Source: Rubidibacter lacunae KORDI 51-2 (GTDB lineage: Bacteria; Cyanobacteriota; Cyanobacteriia; Cyanobacteriales; Rubidibacteraceae). Taken from it: a DNA stretch of 46,615 nucleotides. Positions 26,647-34,894 of the stretch are shown piece by piece. The notes under the pieces are model-generated. The model was not told where the DNA came from. It saw nothing but the letters and a program-made list of their open reading frames with translations, and did not search any database. How positions within the stretch are numbered: the first letter of the stretch is position 1; the number at the start of each line of letters is the position of its first letter. The stretch lies in contig NZ_ASSJ01000003.1 in assembly GCF_000473895.1 (NCBI RefSeq), positions 1-46,615 of the forward strand. Direction: 5' to 3'. The translations under genes and the position numbers were made by a program.

Positions 26647-27037
26647 TGGAGCCGAGCAGAGTCGAACTGCTGTCCAGACTGAGTATTGACCTTCCAATCG
26701 TTCACAGGTTTAGCTCGTCTTACCCTCGGAGCGGGGTCTATCACTTATCCCGGATAGCGGGGACCCTTGGCGAGGTCTTAGCGCTCGGCCGGCCAAGGCG
26801 GTTCGAGCGAGCATCCGTTAGGGGTTGGTCCACAGTCCTTAACGGAGTCAAACTGCGGACGCTCGCGCTCTAAAGGTTAGAGGTTTTTTTTAGGCAACGA
26901 GTGCTGCCTTGCGAGCAAAAGGAACGATGGTGTTCGCAGTTACTTTTTTGGTTGAGTCTGGATTAACGAGAGGTGACTCGCTCTCGACCTGCATCACGGA
27001 ACAGCTTTCGTCAACCTGTCGAAACCATTACGGCCCC
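26647..27037 (-). ncRNA. ssrA: tmRNA (transfer-messenger RNA)
   Basis: tmRNA rescues stalled ribosomes by trans-translation and tags the unfinished protein. On the minus strand the gene starts GGGGCCGTAATGGTTTCGAC (acceptor stem 5' side, D-like region) and ends GTTCGACTCTGCTCGGCTCC plus A. GGGGCCG pairs with CGGCTCC, with one G-U pair; CCA is not encoded beyond the final A. The internal reading frame (26937 to 26890) encodes tag ANTIVPFARKAALVA followed by TAA, clearly of the cyanobacterial ANxIVxFxRxAAxVA type. Length is 391 nt in one piece, not permuted. A terminator follows at 26609-26637. Confidence 0.96.
26890..26937 (-). other. tmRNA tag-peptide reading frame
   Basis: GCG resume codon to TAA, 15 amino acids: A-N-T-I-V-P-F-A-R-K-A-A-L-V-A. 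The final A-L-V-A is the kind of hydrophobic end recognised by ClpXP-type proteases. It differs from common cyanobacterial tags by Thr3 and Leu13. Confidence 0.92.
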
Positions 27038-27162
27038 GTGCTTTGTTCGTCCATTGTAACGTTCGGGTTTAACAACGACAACTCGCTACTACTGGGTGTC
27101 GCCCAGTGGGCTATACTGTCGGGCTGAAGCCGGTCGCTGTTGCAAATGCGAGGTCGAGTGCG

Positions 27163-28413
27163 ATGCCTGCAAGGTTACTGTGCCTGAGCAACGGTCACGG
27201 GGAAGACGCGATCGCGGTGCGGGTGCTCGCGCAGCTTCAGGCGCGATCGCCCCAGTTAGAAGTCGCTGCACTGCCGTTGGTAGGCGGCGGCAGTGCTTAC
27301 GAGCGCGCGAGGGTTCCGCTCGTCGGTCCGGTGCAGCCGCTGCCCTCGGGCGGGTTCATTTATATGGACGGACGGCAGCTTTGGCGCGACCTGCGCGGCG
27401 GTCTGGCGCAATTGACGTGGGCGCAATGGCGCGCCGTGCGTCGTTGGCGGAAGGGAGGCGGGCGCGTGCTGGCGGTGGGCGATATCGTGCCGCTGCTGAT
27501 GGCGTGGTTGTCGGGGCTGCCGTTCGCATTTGTGGGCACGGCGAAGTCGGATTATTACTGGCGCGACGAGGCGGGCTGGCTGCCGCAAACCTCGCGATGG
27601 GAGCGTTGGATGGGCTCGGTGTATCTGCCCTGGGAGCGCTGGCTGATGCAAGGGCGCACCTGTCGGGCAGTTTTCCCGCGCGACTCGCTCACGGCGCGGC
27701 GCCTGCAGCACTATAAAATCGACGCGCTCGATCTGGGCAACCCAATGGTTGACGCGATCGCTCCAGAGTTTGCAATCGTTTCGGACTCGGAGGATCGCGC
27801 GCTGCGGGTGTTGTTGCTGCCGGGCTCGCGATCGCCTGAAGCGGAGGCAAATTGGCGGCAGTTGCTCGATTGCGCGATGGCAGTGGCGGCCAAGCGCACC
27901 CAGCAACACCTGTGTTTTTTGGCGGCGATCGCCCCGGCACTAGATCGATCTCCGTTTCGGGAAGACGTGTTGGCGGCTGGCTGGGGAGCGGTTGAAGATC
28001 TCGATGCACAAACGGATCTGCCGTTTTGCGACCCGCAAGGCGAGTTGTATCGGCGGGGTAACGCATTGTTGGTGTTAACGCAGCAGGCGTACGGTAGCTG
28101 TCTGACGGCGGCCGACGTGGCGATCGCCATGGCTGGGACGGCCACCGAGCAGTTTGTGGGCTTAGGGAAACCGGCGATCGCGTTGCCGGGGCGCGGACCG
28201 CAGTTTACTTATGCATTTGCCGAAGCCCAGACGCGCTTGCTCGGCTGTTCGATGATCCTGGCGGACAGTCCGGAATCGGTTGCGCGGCGTCTCCAGGATT
28301 TGCTGCAAGACCCAGACCGCCTGCAGCTCGCAGCGGAAAACGGGCAGCGGCGGTTGGGCGTGCCGGGGGCGGACGATCGCATTGCCGCTGCGCTGCTCGA
28401 CTGCTTGCTCTGA
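27163..28413 (+). CDS. lipid-A-disaccharide synthase-related protein
   Basis: The 416-residue protein starts MPARLLCLSNGHGEDAIAVR. It carries the glycosyltransferase-B pattern of the cyanobacterial LpxB-related family. GHGED replaces the GExSGD of true LpxB, and FVGTAKSDYYWRDEAGWLPQ, LDLGNPMVDAI, VLLLPGSRSPEAEANW and IAMAGTATEQFVGLGKPAIA follow. The last is the nucleotide-sugar binding loop. True lipid A synthesis genes are often lacking in cyanobacteria, so the product may be another glycolipid. The frame is open upstream to 27106, but ATG 27163 fits the family. It is divergent from the tmRNA gene. Confidence 0.85.
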   Translation: MPARLLCLSNGHGEDAIAVRVLAQLQARSPQLEVAALPLVGGGSAYERARVPLVGPVQPLPSGGFIYMDGRQLWRDLRGGLAQLTWAQWRAVRRWRKGGGRVLAVGDIVPLLMAWLSGLPFAFVGTAKSDYYWRDEAGWLPQTSRWERWMGSVYLPWERWLMQGRTCRAVFPRDSLTARRLQHYKIDALDLGNPMVDAIAPEFAIVSDSEDRALRVLLLPGSRSPEAEANWRQLLDCAMAVAAKRTQQHLCFLAAIAPALDRSPFREDVLAAGWGAVEDLDAQTDLPFCDPQGELYRRGNALLVLTQQAYGSCLTAADVAIAMAGTATEQFVGLGKPAIALPGRGPQFTYAFAEAQTRLLGCSMILADSPESVARRLQDLLQDPDRLQLAAENGQRRLGVPGADDRIAAALLDCLL

Positions 28414-28467
28414 GGGGCGATCGGTCTAGCAGCAGTGGAATGATTTATCGGTCGGATTGGGGGGAAT

Positions 28468-28704
28468 GTGACGCTCCACACCCTTAACAGAGCGACCGGG
28501 TCTTACCGCTGGAATCAACCCTTGCAGCTCCCTCGATCGCTCATTACCTTCGCAGTACTCGGCATACCGGAATTGTGGCGGTTCAACAGCAACACCTTGA
28601 GCTCGCTCCTCTCGTCGAAGTCACCTGCCCGCCCTCAGGAATCCTCGCTCGTGTTACCCATCTTCCAGCAAGAGGACATTTTGGGGTTTCTGCGTACCAG
28701 TTGA
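28468..28704 (+). pseudogene. Uma2-family (DUF820) C-terminal remnant
   Basis: The frame contains ITFAVLGIPELWRFNSNTLS and SSLVLPIFQQEDILGFLRTS. This matches the end of Uma2 (PD-(D/E)XK-like) proteins, where a GVPEVWRYD motif precedes the last strand and helix. The N-terminal nuclease-like core with its Asp and ExK residues is absent, so this is a fragment. No ribosome binding site precedes the GTG at 28468. The rest of the 28414-29011 interval holds only a short ORF (28575-28889) in another frame that overlaps it and that I do not trust. Confidence 0.5.
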
Positions 28705-29011
28705 ATCACGAGGGAGAATGCATGGGTTCGCCAGTTCCGTCCGTGGCTGCAAAGGGAAATTACCTGAATGTCCCGGACGGCGATCGCTCGACCCCACCTA
28801 CAGACAACCGGGCTCCCTCAACTTACTTAGCTGGTGGCTGGCTGACTGATATCTCTCCTGAAAGCTTGCCGCGAGCTTGCTGGGTTTGAGACACTTGTAT
28901 TAGTCAGTCAGGCTTTCACCTCGTAGCAGCCCCGTAAAGTTTTCTTTGAATTCTTTTCAGCCCCAACCTAGTATGGGTTCCGGTCGTTTGGTCGCCGTAG
29001 ATCGATCGGCA

Positions 29012-29551
29012 TCAATTTGCCTGAGACGGGCGCTCGGACAACGACACGCCGAGCCACTGGGAGAGACGCACCTCCATGGCACGCAGCGGGTAATCCCGTG
29101 CCGCGATCGCTGGGTCAACCATCGGCTCAACCAGGATTGTAAACGTGCCCAACCGATTGCCAGCCAGCACGTCCGTGAACAAGCGATCGCCCACCATTGC
29201 CACTGACTCCACCGGCAGATTCATTTCTTGCACGGCCTGGCGTAGCTTGCGGCGCGACGGCTTGCGCGCCCCGAGGATGTAGGGCACATCCAGCGATCGC
29301 GCAATGTTACCAATGCGCCCTTCGCTGAGATTGTTGCTGACCAACCACAACGCGGTCTCTTGGCGGATAGCCGCAACCCACTGTTGTAGTTCGGCCGACG
29401 CCTGACGCGATCGCAGCGGTACAAGGGTTTCATCGACATCGAGTACGAGCCCGCGCAACCCATGCTCTGCCAAAATGTCGGGCGTCAGTTCGATTACGGG
29501 CGCTCCTAACACGAGGTCGGGCTGCAGCAGCGTGGCCCAGGATGTCAACAT
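29012..29551 (-). CDS. YqeG-family HAD-IIIA phosphatase
   Basis: The 179-residue HAD-superfamily protein has the nucleophile motif VLDVDETLVPL (Asp38, Asp40). WLVSNNLSEGRIGNIARSL is motif II with its Ser, ARKPSRRKLRQAV supplies the Lys, and MVGDRLFTDVLAGNRLG is motif IV. This set and the length match the YqeG family. In mitochondria (PTPMT/GEP4) the relative dephosphorylates phosphatidylglycerol phosphate, so a phosphatidylglycerol-phosphate phosphatase role in thylakoid lipid synthesis is plausible here but unproven. It is a single gene with a 225-nt gap to the next minus-strand gene. Confidence 0.9.
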   Translation of the reverse strand: MLTSWATLLQPDLVLGAPVIELTPDILAEHGLRGLVLDVDETLVPLRSRQASAELQQWVAAIRQETALWLVSNNLSEGRIGNIARSLDVPYILGARKPSRRKLRQAVQEMNLPVESVAMVGDRLFTDVLAGNRLGTFTILVEPMVDPAIAARDYPLRAMEVRLSQWLGVSLSERPSQAN

Positions 29552-29776
29552 TGAAAGTACGTAAATAAATTAGGTAAACGAACAACCATAGCAGCTGCGG
29601 TACGAGACAACTGCGCACTTCTCAAAGTTACCGCATGTCTTGGAGGTAGGGTAACTCCGAAGGAAAAAACAGCGGCACCAGGCTCAGTCGTGGAGAGGCG
29701 ATCGCCGACCAGACGGACCCGATCTAGCCCCCAATAATTGTTGCAAGAGCTCGACCTTAACGGCGAACAGACCGCG

Positions 29777-30631
29777 CTACCCGGCTGGAACGAGGGTCAT
29801 AATGGCAATTTCCGGCGGGCAGAACACCCGTCCCGGCAAATAAGTCCCCAGACCGCGATTGACGTAGAGTTGATTGCTGCCGACAGAGAACCACCCCTGG
29901 GCCCACTCCCAGTGTTTGACGACACTGGGGCACTCGCGGAGGAGTGGCAGAACGTTGGCCAGTGCCTTCGGTAGGCGACGGCGAATTGGCTGTAGGATTG
30001 TCGGAATCGGTCCCCAGCCAGGAATCAGAAACGTTTGCCCGCCGTGCGTGTGCCCGGAAAGGATCAAGTCTGCCCGCCAGCGTTGCAAGCCCTCAGCAGT
30101 ATCTGGATTGTGCGAAAGCACGATGCGGGGACGCTGCGGATCGAGCTGCGACATCACTGGTTCCGGTCGATAGCCGCGCGACCAAAGATCGGCCAGTCCG
30201 ACCACCGGCAAGGCCGCACCGAGCGGGGTGGCAACGTCGTTCCAGAGCACGCGGATGCCAACGCGTTCGAAAGCTGAAGTGACGACATTCCGGGAGCGCG
30301 GGAAGTGCAAGTCGTGGTTGCCCAGTGAAGCAAACACGCCCGCGCGCGCCTGGAGGTGCTTGAGATGTAACACCAAATCTTCAATCGGTTCGGGCTCGTC
30401 GGTGACGTAGTCGCCGGTCAGCAGAACCAAGTCCGGTTCGGCAGCATTACTCGCGGCGATCGCGTCGCTCAGCAGCCAATCCGAGAGGCGCAGGCCGTCG
30501 TAGTGGAAATCCGTCAGGTGAACGATGCGCGTGCCTGCCAGGGATGGCGGCAAATCGGCGATCGCGACTTCGTAACGTTCGACGCTCAGCGCGCCGGATA
30601 GCAAGCGATGAACCATGCCAAACGTCCTCAC
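29777..30631 (-). CDS. calcineurin-like metallophosphoesterase
   Basis: The 284-residue protein has the five metal-site motifs of the superfamily in order: HLTDFHYD, LLTGDYV, SLGNHDLHF, VLSHNPD and LSGHTHGGQ. The overall layout resembles YkuE/YaeI-type enzymes, some of which act on lipid-linked phosphates such as UDP-2,3-diacylglucosamine. There is no obvious signal peptide. The start could also be the Met six codons in (MVHRLL). The substrate cannot be predicted. Confidence 0.9.
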   Translation of the reverse strand: MRTFGMVHRLLSGALSVERYEVAIADLPPSLAGTRIVHLTDFHYDGLRLSDWLLSDAIAASNAAEPDLVLLTGDYVTDEPEPIEDLVLHLKHLQARAGVFASLGNHDLHFPRSRNVVTSAFERVGIRVLWNDVATPLGAALPVVGLADLWSRGYRPEPVMSQLDPQRPRIVLSHNPDTAEGLQRWRADLILSGHTHGGQTFLIPGWGPIPTILQPIRRRLPKALANVLPLLRECPSVVKHWEWAQGWFSVGSNQLYVNRGLGTYLPGRVFCPPEIAIMTLVPAG

Positions 30632-30860
30632 GCCAAACGCTTCTTAGGATAGAACCGACGCGCGGAGATCGCCAGCGGTAATGTCAGCTGCCCGCCACGC
30701 ATGTGCCGCCGTTAGGCGCTTGCCAATCTCGCCATTACTCGCCTGGAACCGAACGTGGCAATTTTGTTCCGGGCTGTCTTGCTTGTATGAAGCGATCGCG
30801 CCTGGAGCAAACCCTTTCATCACCGGGCAAGGGCGCGCGAGAGGACGGACTGCTAGTTTG

Positions 30861-32324
30861 CTAATCGAGTTCGCTTTCCATTGCTGCCACGAAGGCGTTG
30901 CGCGTGCTTTCCTGAAATTCAGTGGCGTCCACGCGACCGAGCAGGGCGATCGCGAACACCATGAAACCTGCTTGTGCGGCGAAAACCAGTCCGTACGCCA
31001 ACACTGGAGCAGAAAACAGTGCATTGCCGAGGTCGAGCAGCATGCCGCCGCAAATTGTTGCCGCGCCACGCGCCAGGGCTTGGGCCAAGCCCCACGCCCC
31101 GATGAAGGTACCCGCTGTTTCCGCTGCCGTCAGGTCGAGCATCAGCCCGATCGCCCCATTAGTCGCGATCCCGGCCGAGAATCCGAACAGCAATACTGCC
31201 CCCTGCAACACGGGCTGGGAGCGCGTGAAGCCTGCAGCAATCACGATAATGAAGCAGGCAGCGACCAATCCGCAGCCCAGCCGTGTCATCAGCCGTTTAC
31301 CCAGGTTCGGCGCGATCGCGAAGCCGGCCGCGCTCAGCCCGACCAGAATGCCGATGCCCCAAAACGAATTTAGCTGAGTGGTTTGGGCGATCGTCATGCC
31401 GAATACGTCGCCGCCATAGGGTTCGAGCACGGCCTCCTGCATGAACAACCCCACGGTCATAGCAATGAGGAACGTGAAGAAAAAGCCCGTTTGGCGGCTG
31501 GAGGTTAACACCTTTAGGGCGCGACCGAGAGTCAAGTCGTCGCCCTCGCTCAGACGCGATCGCAACCGGTAGCGCGAGTACTTCGGCTCGATGCCCAGAG
31601 TGCCGGCAAATGCCAGCCCCAGCGCGATTAACGGCACGATCGCGAACAATCCGTTAATCGGCCCCTGCAGCGCCTCAATCGAAGTGACGCTGCCATCAGT
31701 TGCCGATTGGATGCGATCCAGAAACTTACTGCCGCCGATGCCCGCTACAACAATGCCCACCATCAGGAACGACCACGCCACGCTAACCACGCGCGATCGT
31801 TCGTCCGGTTCGGTGACGTCGACCAAAAGCGTGGCGAAGGGCACGGAACTGGCGTTAACGGCCAAACCGTAAACCCCGAAAATCAGCGCTAAAACGGCCG
31901 TCCACCCCGCGATCGGCATCGTCCAAGCCCATTCACCGGCCGCACGTGCACCGTCCACAGACCGAATCGCACCGCCGAGCTGCCAAACAATTTGGATGGC
32001 AATGAAGATGAGCGTGCCGTAGGCCGCTGCGCCAAACCACACGTAGCCGCTGCGATGGAGTCCGAAAAGCGGTTTGGCATCCGAAAGCTGACCGAACCAG
32101 ATTTTGCCTGGCGATGCAAGCAACTGGGGAATTGCAACCAGAGTCGCGGCGATGGTGCCGGGGACGCCCAGCTCGCTAATCAGCACGCGGTTGATAACTG
32201 CTAAGGTCAGCACGGCCATCATCCCGATCGCGATTTGGTAGAGCCCCAACCGGATCGTCGTGAGGGCATTAATGCGTGGGGGACGGTCGGCAATCGCGCC
32301 GCGATCGAACTCGGTAGTTGTCAT
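30861..32324 (-). CDS. PucC/BCD-family chlorophyll-related MFS transporter
   Basis: The 487-residue protein has about twelve membrane helices and belongs to the PucC family of the major facilitator superfamily. In purple bacteria these help assemble light-harvesting complexes. Typical parts are INALTTIRLGLYQIAIGMMA, LVAIPQLLASPGKIWFGQLS and the HRSGYVWFGA loop. VNASSVPFATLLVDVTEPDE and EPYGGDVFGMTIAQTTQLNS follow. Cyanobacterial members are implicated in chlorophyll delivery or photosystem assembly. With chlB and the CCB-like gene it adds to a photosynthesis theme in the window, though they are not clustered. It is divergent from the pentapeptide gene at 32484. Confidence 0.88.
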   Translation of the reverse strand: MTTTEFDRGAIADRPPRINALTTIRLGLYQIAIGMMAVLTLAVINRVLISELGVPGTIAATLVAIPQLLASPGKIWFGQLSDAKPLFGLHRSGYVWFGAAAYGTLIFIAIQIVWQLGGAIRSVDGARAAGEWAWTMPIAGWTAVLALIFGVYGLAVNASSVPFATLLVDVTEPDERSRVVSVAWSFLMVGIVVAGIGGSKFLDRIQSATDGSVTSIEALQGPINGLFAIVPLIALGLAFAGTLGIEPKYSRYRLRSRLSEGDDLTLGRALKVLTSSRQTGFFFTFLIAMTVGLFMQEAVLEPYGGDVFGMTIAQTTQLNSFWGIGILVGLSAAGFAIAPNLGKRLMTRLGCGLVAACFIIVIAAGFTRSQPVLQGAVLLFGFSAGIATNGAIGLMLDLTAAETAGTFIGAWGLAQALARGAATICGGMLLDLGNALFSAPVLAYGLVFAAQAGFMVFAIALLGRVDATEFQESTRNAFVAAMESELD

Positions 32325-32483
32325 CTCTTCGGCCTGCGTGAAGGATCGTTCCTGTCAAATCCTAAAACCAAAATCGCGGCCGTTGCAGTCTCTATTGCTA
32401 GACGCACTAAGGCAGATGCAGTCTTCAGGCAATTTGTGCGATGCTCGTTCTCGAGTTAGGGCAAACGCGTGGAGTCAGAGAGG

Positions 32484-33128
32484 ATGTCTAGAAATTGGCG
32501 GCGACTGGTGATGGTGCTGCTGGCGTTGTTGCTTGCTGCCGAGTGGGTGCTGCTGGAGGCTACCCCCGCGCTCGCCCAAACTGTTTCTCAGAACTCCGTT
32601 ACCTACAGCAGCAAAGCTGTCAATTACACGAACGCGGAACTTAAAGGCGAGGATTTGTCGAACAATGACTTTGTCGGTGCCGTATTTGCAGCCGCCGATA
32701 TGCGTCGTGCCGACTTTAGCGGCTCCGACTTAACCAATGCCATCCTTACGAAGGGCACGCTGTTGGATGCCAACCTTGAAGGAGCAAATCTCACGGGCGC
32801 ACTGGTCGATCGCGTTACCTTTGACCGCGCCAACCTGCGCAACGTGCTGTTTGTTGAGGCGATCGCCACGCGCACGCGCTTCTTCGACGCCGACATCACG
32901 GGCGCAGACTTCACCGATGCAATTCTCGATCGCTACCAAGTAGCTCAGTTGTGCGAGCGCGCCGACGGCATCAATCCGGTGACGGGCGTTCCCACTCGCG
33001 TCAGTTTAGGGTGCGGAGATGGGTCCCGTGGTGCTAACGGTGCCGGTGCCAGCAGTCAAGGTGCTGACGGCGGCGATCGCGGTGGTCTATTCGCCGCCGA
33101 CGGGTGGGGTGCACGCGATCGGCTTTGA
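32484..33128 (+). CDS. secreted (probably lumenal) pentapeptide-repeat protein
   Basis: The protein of about 214 residues starts with a signal peptide (MSRNWRRLVMVLLALLLAAE to ATPALA, cleavage before Q). Pentapeptide repeats follow (LKGEDLSNNDFVGAVFAAAD, LTNAILTKGTLLDANLEGAN, FFDADITGADFTDAI), then LCERADGINPVTGVPTR and SLGC. This resembles cyanobacterial and plastid thylakoid-lumen pentapeptide proteins, which usually end right after that Cys. Here a Gly/Ser/Asp-rich 37-residue extension follows, possibly because the original stop was lost. GGAG at 32471-32474 supports the ATG at 32484 over the upstream GTG. Confidence 0.85.
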   Translation: MSRNWRRLVMVLLALLLAAEWVLLEATPALAQTVSQNSVTYSSKAVNYTNAELKGEDLSNNDFVGAVFAAADMRRADFSGSDLTNAILTKGTLLDANLEGANLTGALVDRVTFDRANLRNVLFVEAIATRTRFFDADITGADFTDAILDRYQVAQLCERADGINPVTGVPTRVSLGCGDGSRGANGAGASSQGADGGDRGGLFAADGWGARDRL

Positions 33129-33330
33129 GGTCAGGAAAGGGGATGAGAAGGTAGCGACAGTGCCGCCGGTTGACCGCCACGGGTGGGACGATGCGACACT
33201 CAACAAATACGTGCAGGAGGCGGACATGGTTATGATTCAGCGCTTTCCCGTGGAGTTGCTGGCGTCGCGGCGGGTGTTACCGGCTGCCGAGTGTCCGGTC
33301 CCGCAATGTCCTTTTGTGTCGCCTCGTTGA
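33019..33330 (+). CDS. uncertain hypothetical ORF overlapping the previous gene
   Basis: An ATG at 33019 opens a 103-residue frame, out of frame with and overlapping the Gly-rich tail of the pentapeptide gene. It contains VVYSPPTGGVHAIGFEVRKG and WDDATLNKYVQEADMVMIQR. The second half looks more protein-like than the first, and no family is recognised. Either this ORF or the overlapping tail is spurious. Unrelated decayed sequence is also possible. Confidence 0.3.
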   Translation: MGPVVLTVPVPAVKVLTAAIAVVYSPPTGGVHAIGFEVRKGDEKVATVPPVDRHGWDDATLNKYVQEADMVMIQRFPVELLASRRVLPAAECPVPQCPFVSPR

Positions 33331-33475
33331 GGGTGGAGCCGATGTTATTGGTTTCAGTCACGATAACAATCAATGGCGTGACACTATTACATCCGGTACG
33401 GGCGGGACGAAGCGGCTGGTTTAGGGGATTGCTACCGTATCTGGCGGCGTTTTTCTGACTTTAGCGTTCTCGGAA

Positions 33476-34279
33476 TCAGCAGCTTTGGCGGTCTTGGAAC
33501 CAGGACTGTAAGTCGTCGACTCGAGTGAAATCGAGTATTGCCTCGGCGAGGTCTCCCAACTCTTCGGATTTCATGTTGGAAACTTGTTCGCGAAGTTCCG
33601 GAGTTACCTCACCAAATTTGTGTATCACCATCCGGAAGATCATATCCTGGCGACCCTCCTGATAAGGCTTGGTTTGTTCGAGCGGCGCGAGTTCCAACAT
33701 GCGTTTGACCTCTTCTTCGGACAAGTTAGGAAATTTGCGGGTCACGATCGTTGAGACGAGTCGGACGAACTCCCTCCGGCGTTCAGCCGATTCTGAGGAA
33801 CTCCGCGCACTGGCAACCAGCTCTCGGGCTGTTGCTGCGGCCTTGTTTCGGTTAGCAGCCACCAGTGGCAGGCACTCGCATTCGCGGGAACCGCCTGCTG
33901 GTAGCTCGTTAAGATAGATTTGCTTTAGGGTCAGTGCGTCCATTAACTGAGCCTGGGCTGGACGCTCTGTGTCACGGTCGGGATAGATAACTACAACCGC
34001 CCAGTTGCGCCTGACTCCATTTTGCACTACCTAGAGTCCGAGTTCGGCAAAGATGCGGCGATATAACCCTTCGTCCACCTGCATCTTTGTTTCAAGCAGA
34101 ATCAGCGGAATGGTCGGGTCCGGAGAGTTGGGGAGGAATAGTCCATCGAGACGACGTTCGAGAGCCTTCACGACTGGCGCCGAGAACGTATAGCCCATCG
34201 GCAAACAAACGTCGAGAAACTCTTCAATAAGGGCGGGAGCAAATGCAAAGAACTCGTAAAAGACTACATCGGTTTTCAA
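33476..34279 (-). pseudogene. Rpn-like (DUF2887/DUF4351) protein with an in-frame TAG
   Basis: From ATG 34279 the frame encodes FYEFFAFAPALIEEFLDVCL, RRLDGLFLPNSPDPTIPLIL and LETKMQVDEGLYRRIFAELG. These are the D...ExK-like core of PD-(D/E)XK transposase/nuclease-like proteins (DUF2887). A TAG at 34033-34031 stops it, but the same frame reopens at once: VVQNGVRRNWAVVVIYPDRD, LKQIYLNELP and a DUF4351 tail (FRMVIHKFGEVTPELREQVS, LAEAILDFTRVDDLQSWF). With the stop read through it would be about 267 residues, the normal length. A recent nonsense mutation is most likely; suppression is not excluded. Confidence 0.75.
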
Positions 34280-34385
34280 CTTTATATTCTCCGCGATCCC
34301 GAGCTAGACAGTTTGTTCGAATCCTTTGTGGCTTAGTCCCACGGTGAGAATGGCACAGGTGCAAAACGCGCACTATGCCATGTTC

Positions 34386-34721
34386 CTAAAACAAAACGGG
34401 GTCGAGGAGCAGTCCGACAAACGCTTCGCCCCTCTGGGCAAAATCCTGTTTGAGCACTTCGCGCAGGGCACTGGGGTAGGTATCAGGTAGTTCTTTCGCC
34501 AGCTTGGTCAGCGTCTCGGCGTCGAACCAGCGGATGCAACCGCTGCCGTCGATGTCTGGGTCCTCGGTATGACACTCCAGCAACTGCAGCACCTCGCGCC
34601 AAACCCCAAGCTCGAGGAGGAACTCGCCGGTAACTGTCTCAAGCGCGCTCGATTCCCCCAGTGACCCGCTCTCGGGTCGGGCGGACAGTTCGGACCAGCT
34701 ATCGCCGCTCGTTTTCGCCAT
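34386..34721 (-). CDS. 111-residue hypothetical protein
   Basis: The acidic soluble protein starts MAKTSGDSWSELSARPESGS and contains FLLELGVWREVLQLLECHTE, DIDGSGCIRWFDAETLTKLA and LREVLKQDFAQRGEAFVGLL. There is no signal peptide or membrane helix. I do not recognise a family. The polar N-terminal 30 residues and helical remainder look coding. It lies between two Rpn-like genes and could be part of a former accessory module; no strong ribosome binding site is seen. Confidence 0.45.
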   Translation of the reverse strand: MAKTSGDSWSELSARPESGSLGESSALETVTGEFLLELGVWREVLQLLECHTEDPDIDGSGCIRWFDAETLTKLAKELPDTYPSALREVLKQDFAQRGEAFVGLLLDPVLF

Positions 34722-34894
34722 ACCCCGCAGCTTGCGGCGATAGATCCTAAAGTCGGAAGCGTTGGCTAGCAGGGAGAGGACCGCCGCGATCGCTCGACCG
34801 CTGGCAGGGGTGAGATCGTGGTTCGCGAGATCGCTCGCCAGCTGCGCGATCGCGTCCTATCTGGCACACTGGGAGCGATCGCGTTAAGTCATCC

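Noticed and set aside
26600-26660. Apparent tRNA-like 3' end (ttcgaactgc)
   Set aside because: It is the T-arm and acceptor end of tmRNA, not a separate tRNA gene.
27256-27909. 217-codon minus-strand ORF inside the LpxB-related gene
   Set aside because: Arg/Pro-rich shadow frame produced by high GC; the plus strand matches a known family.
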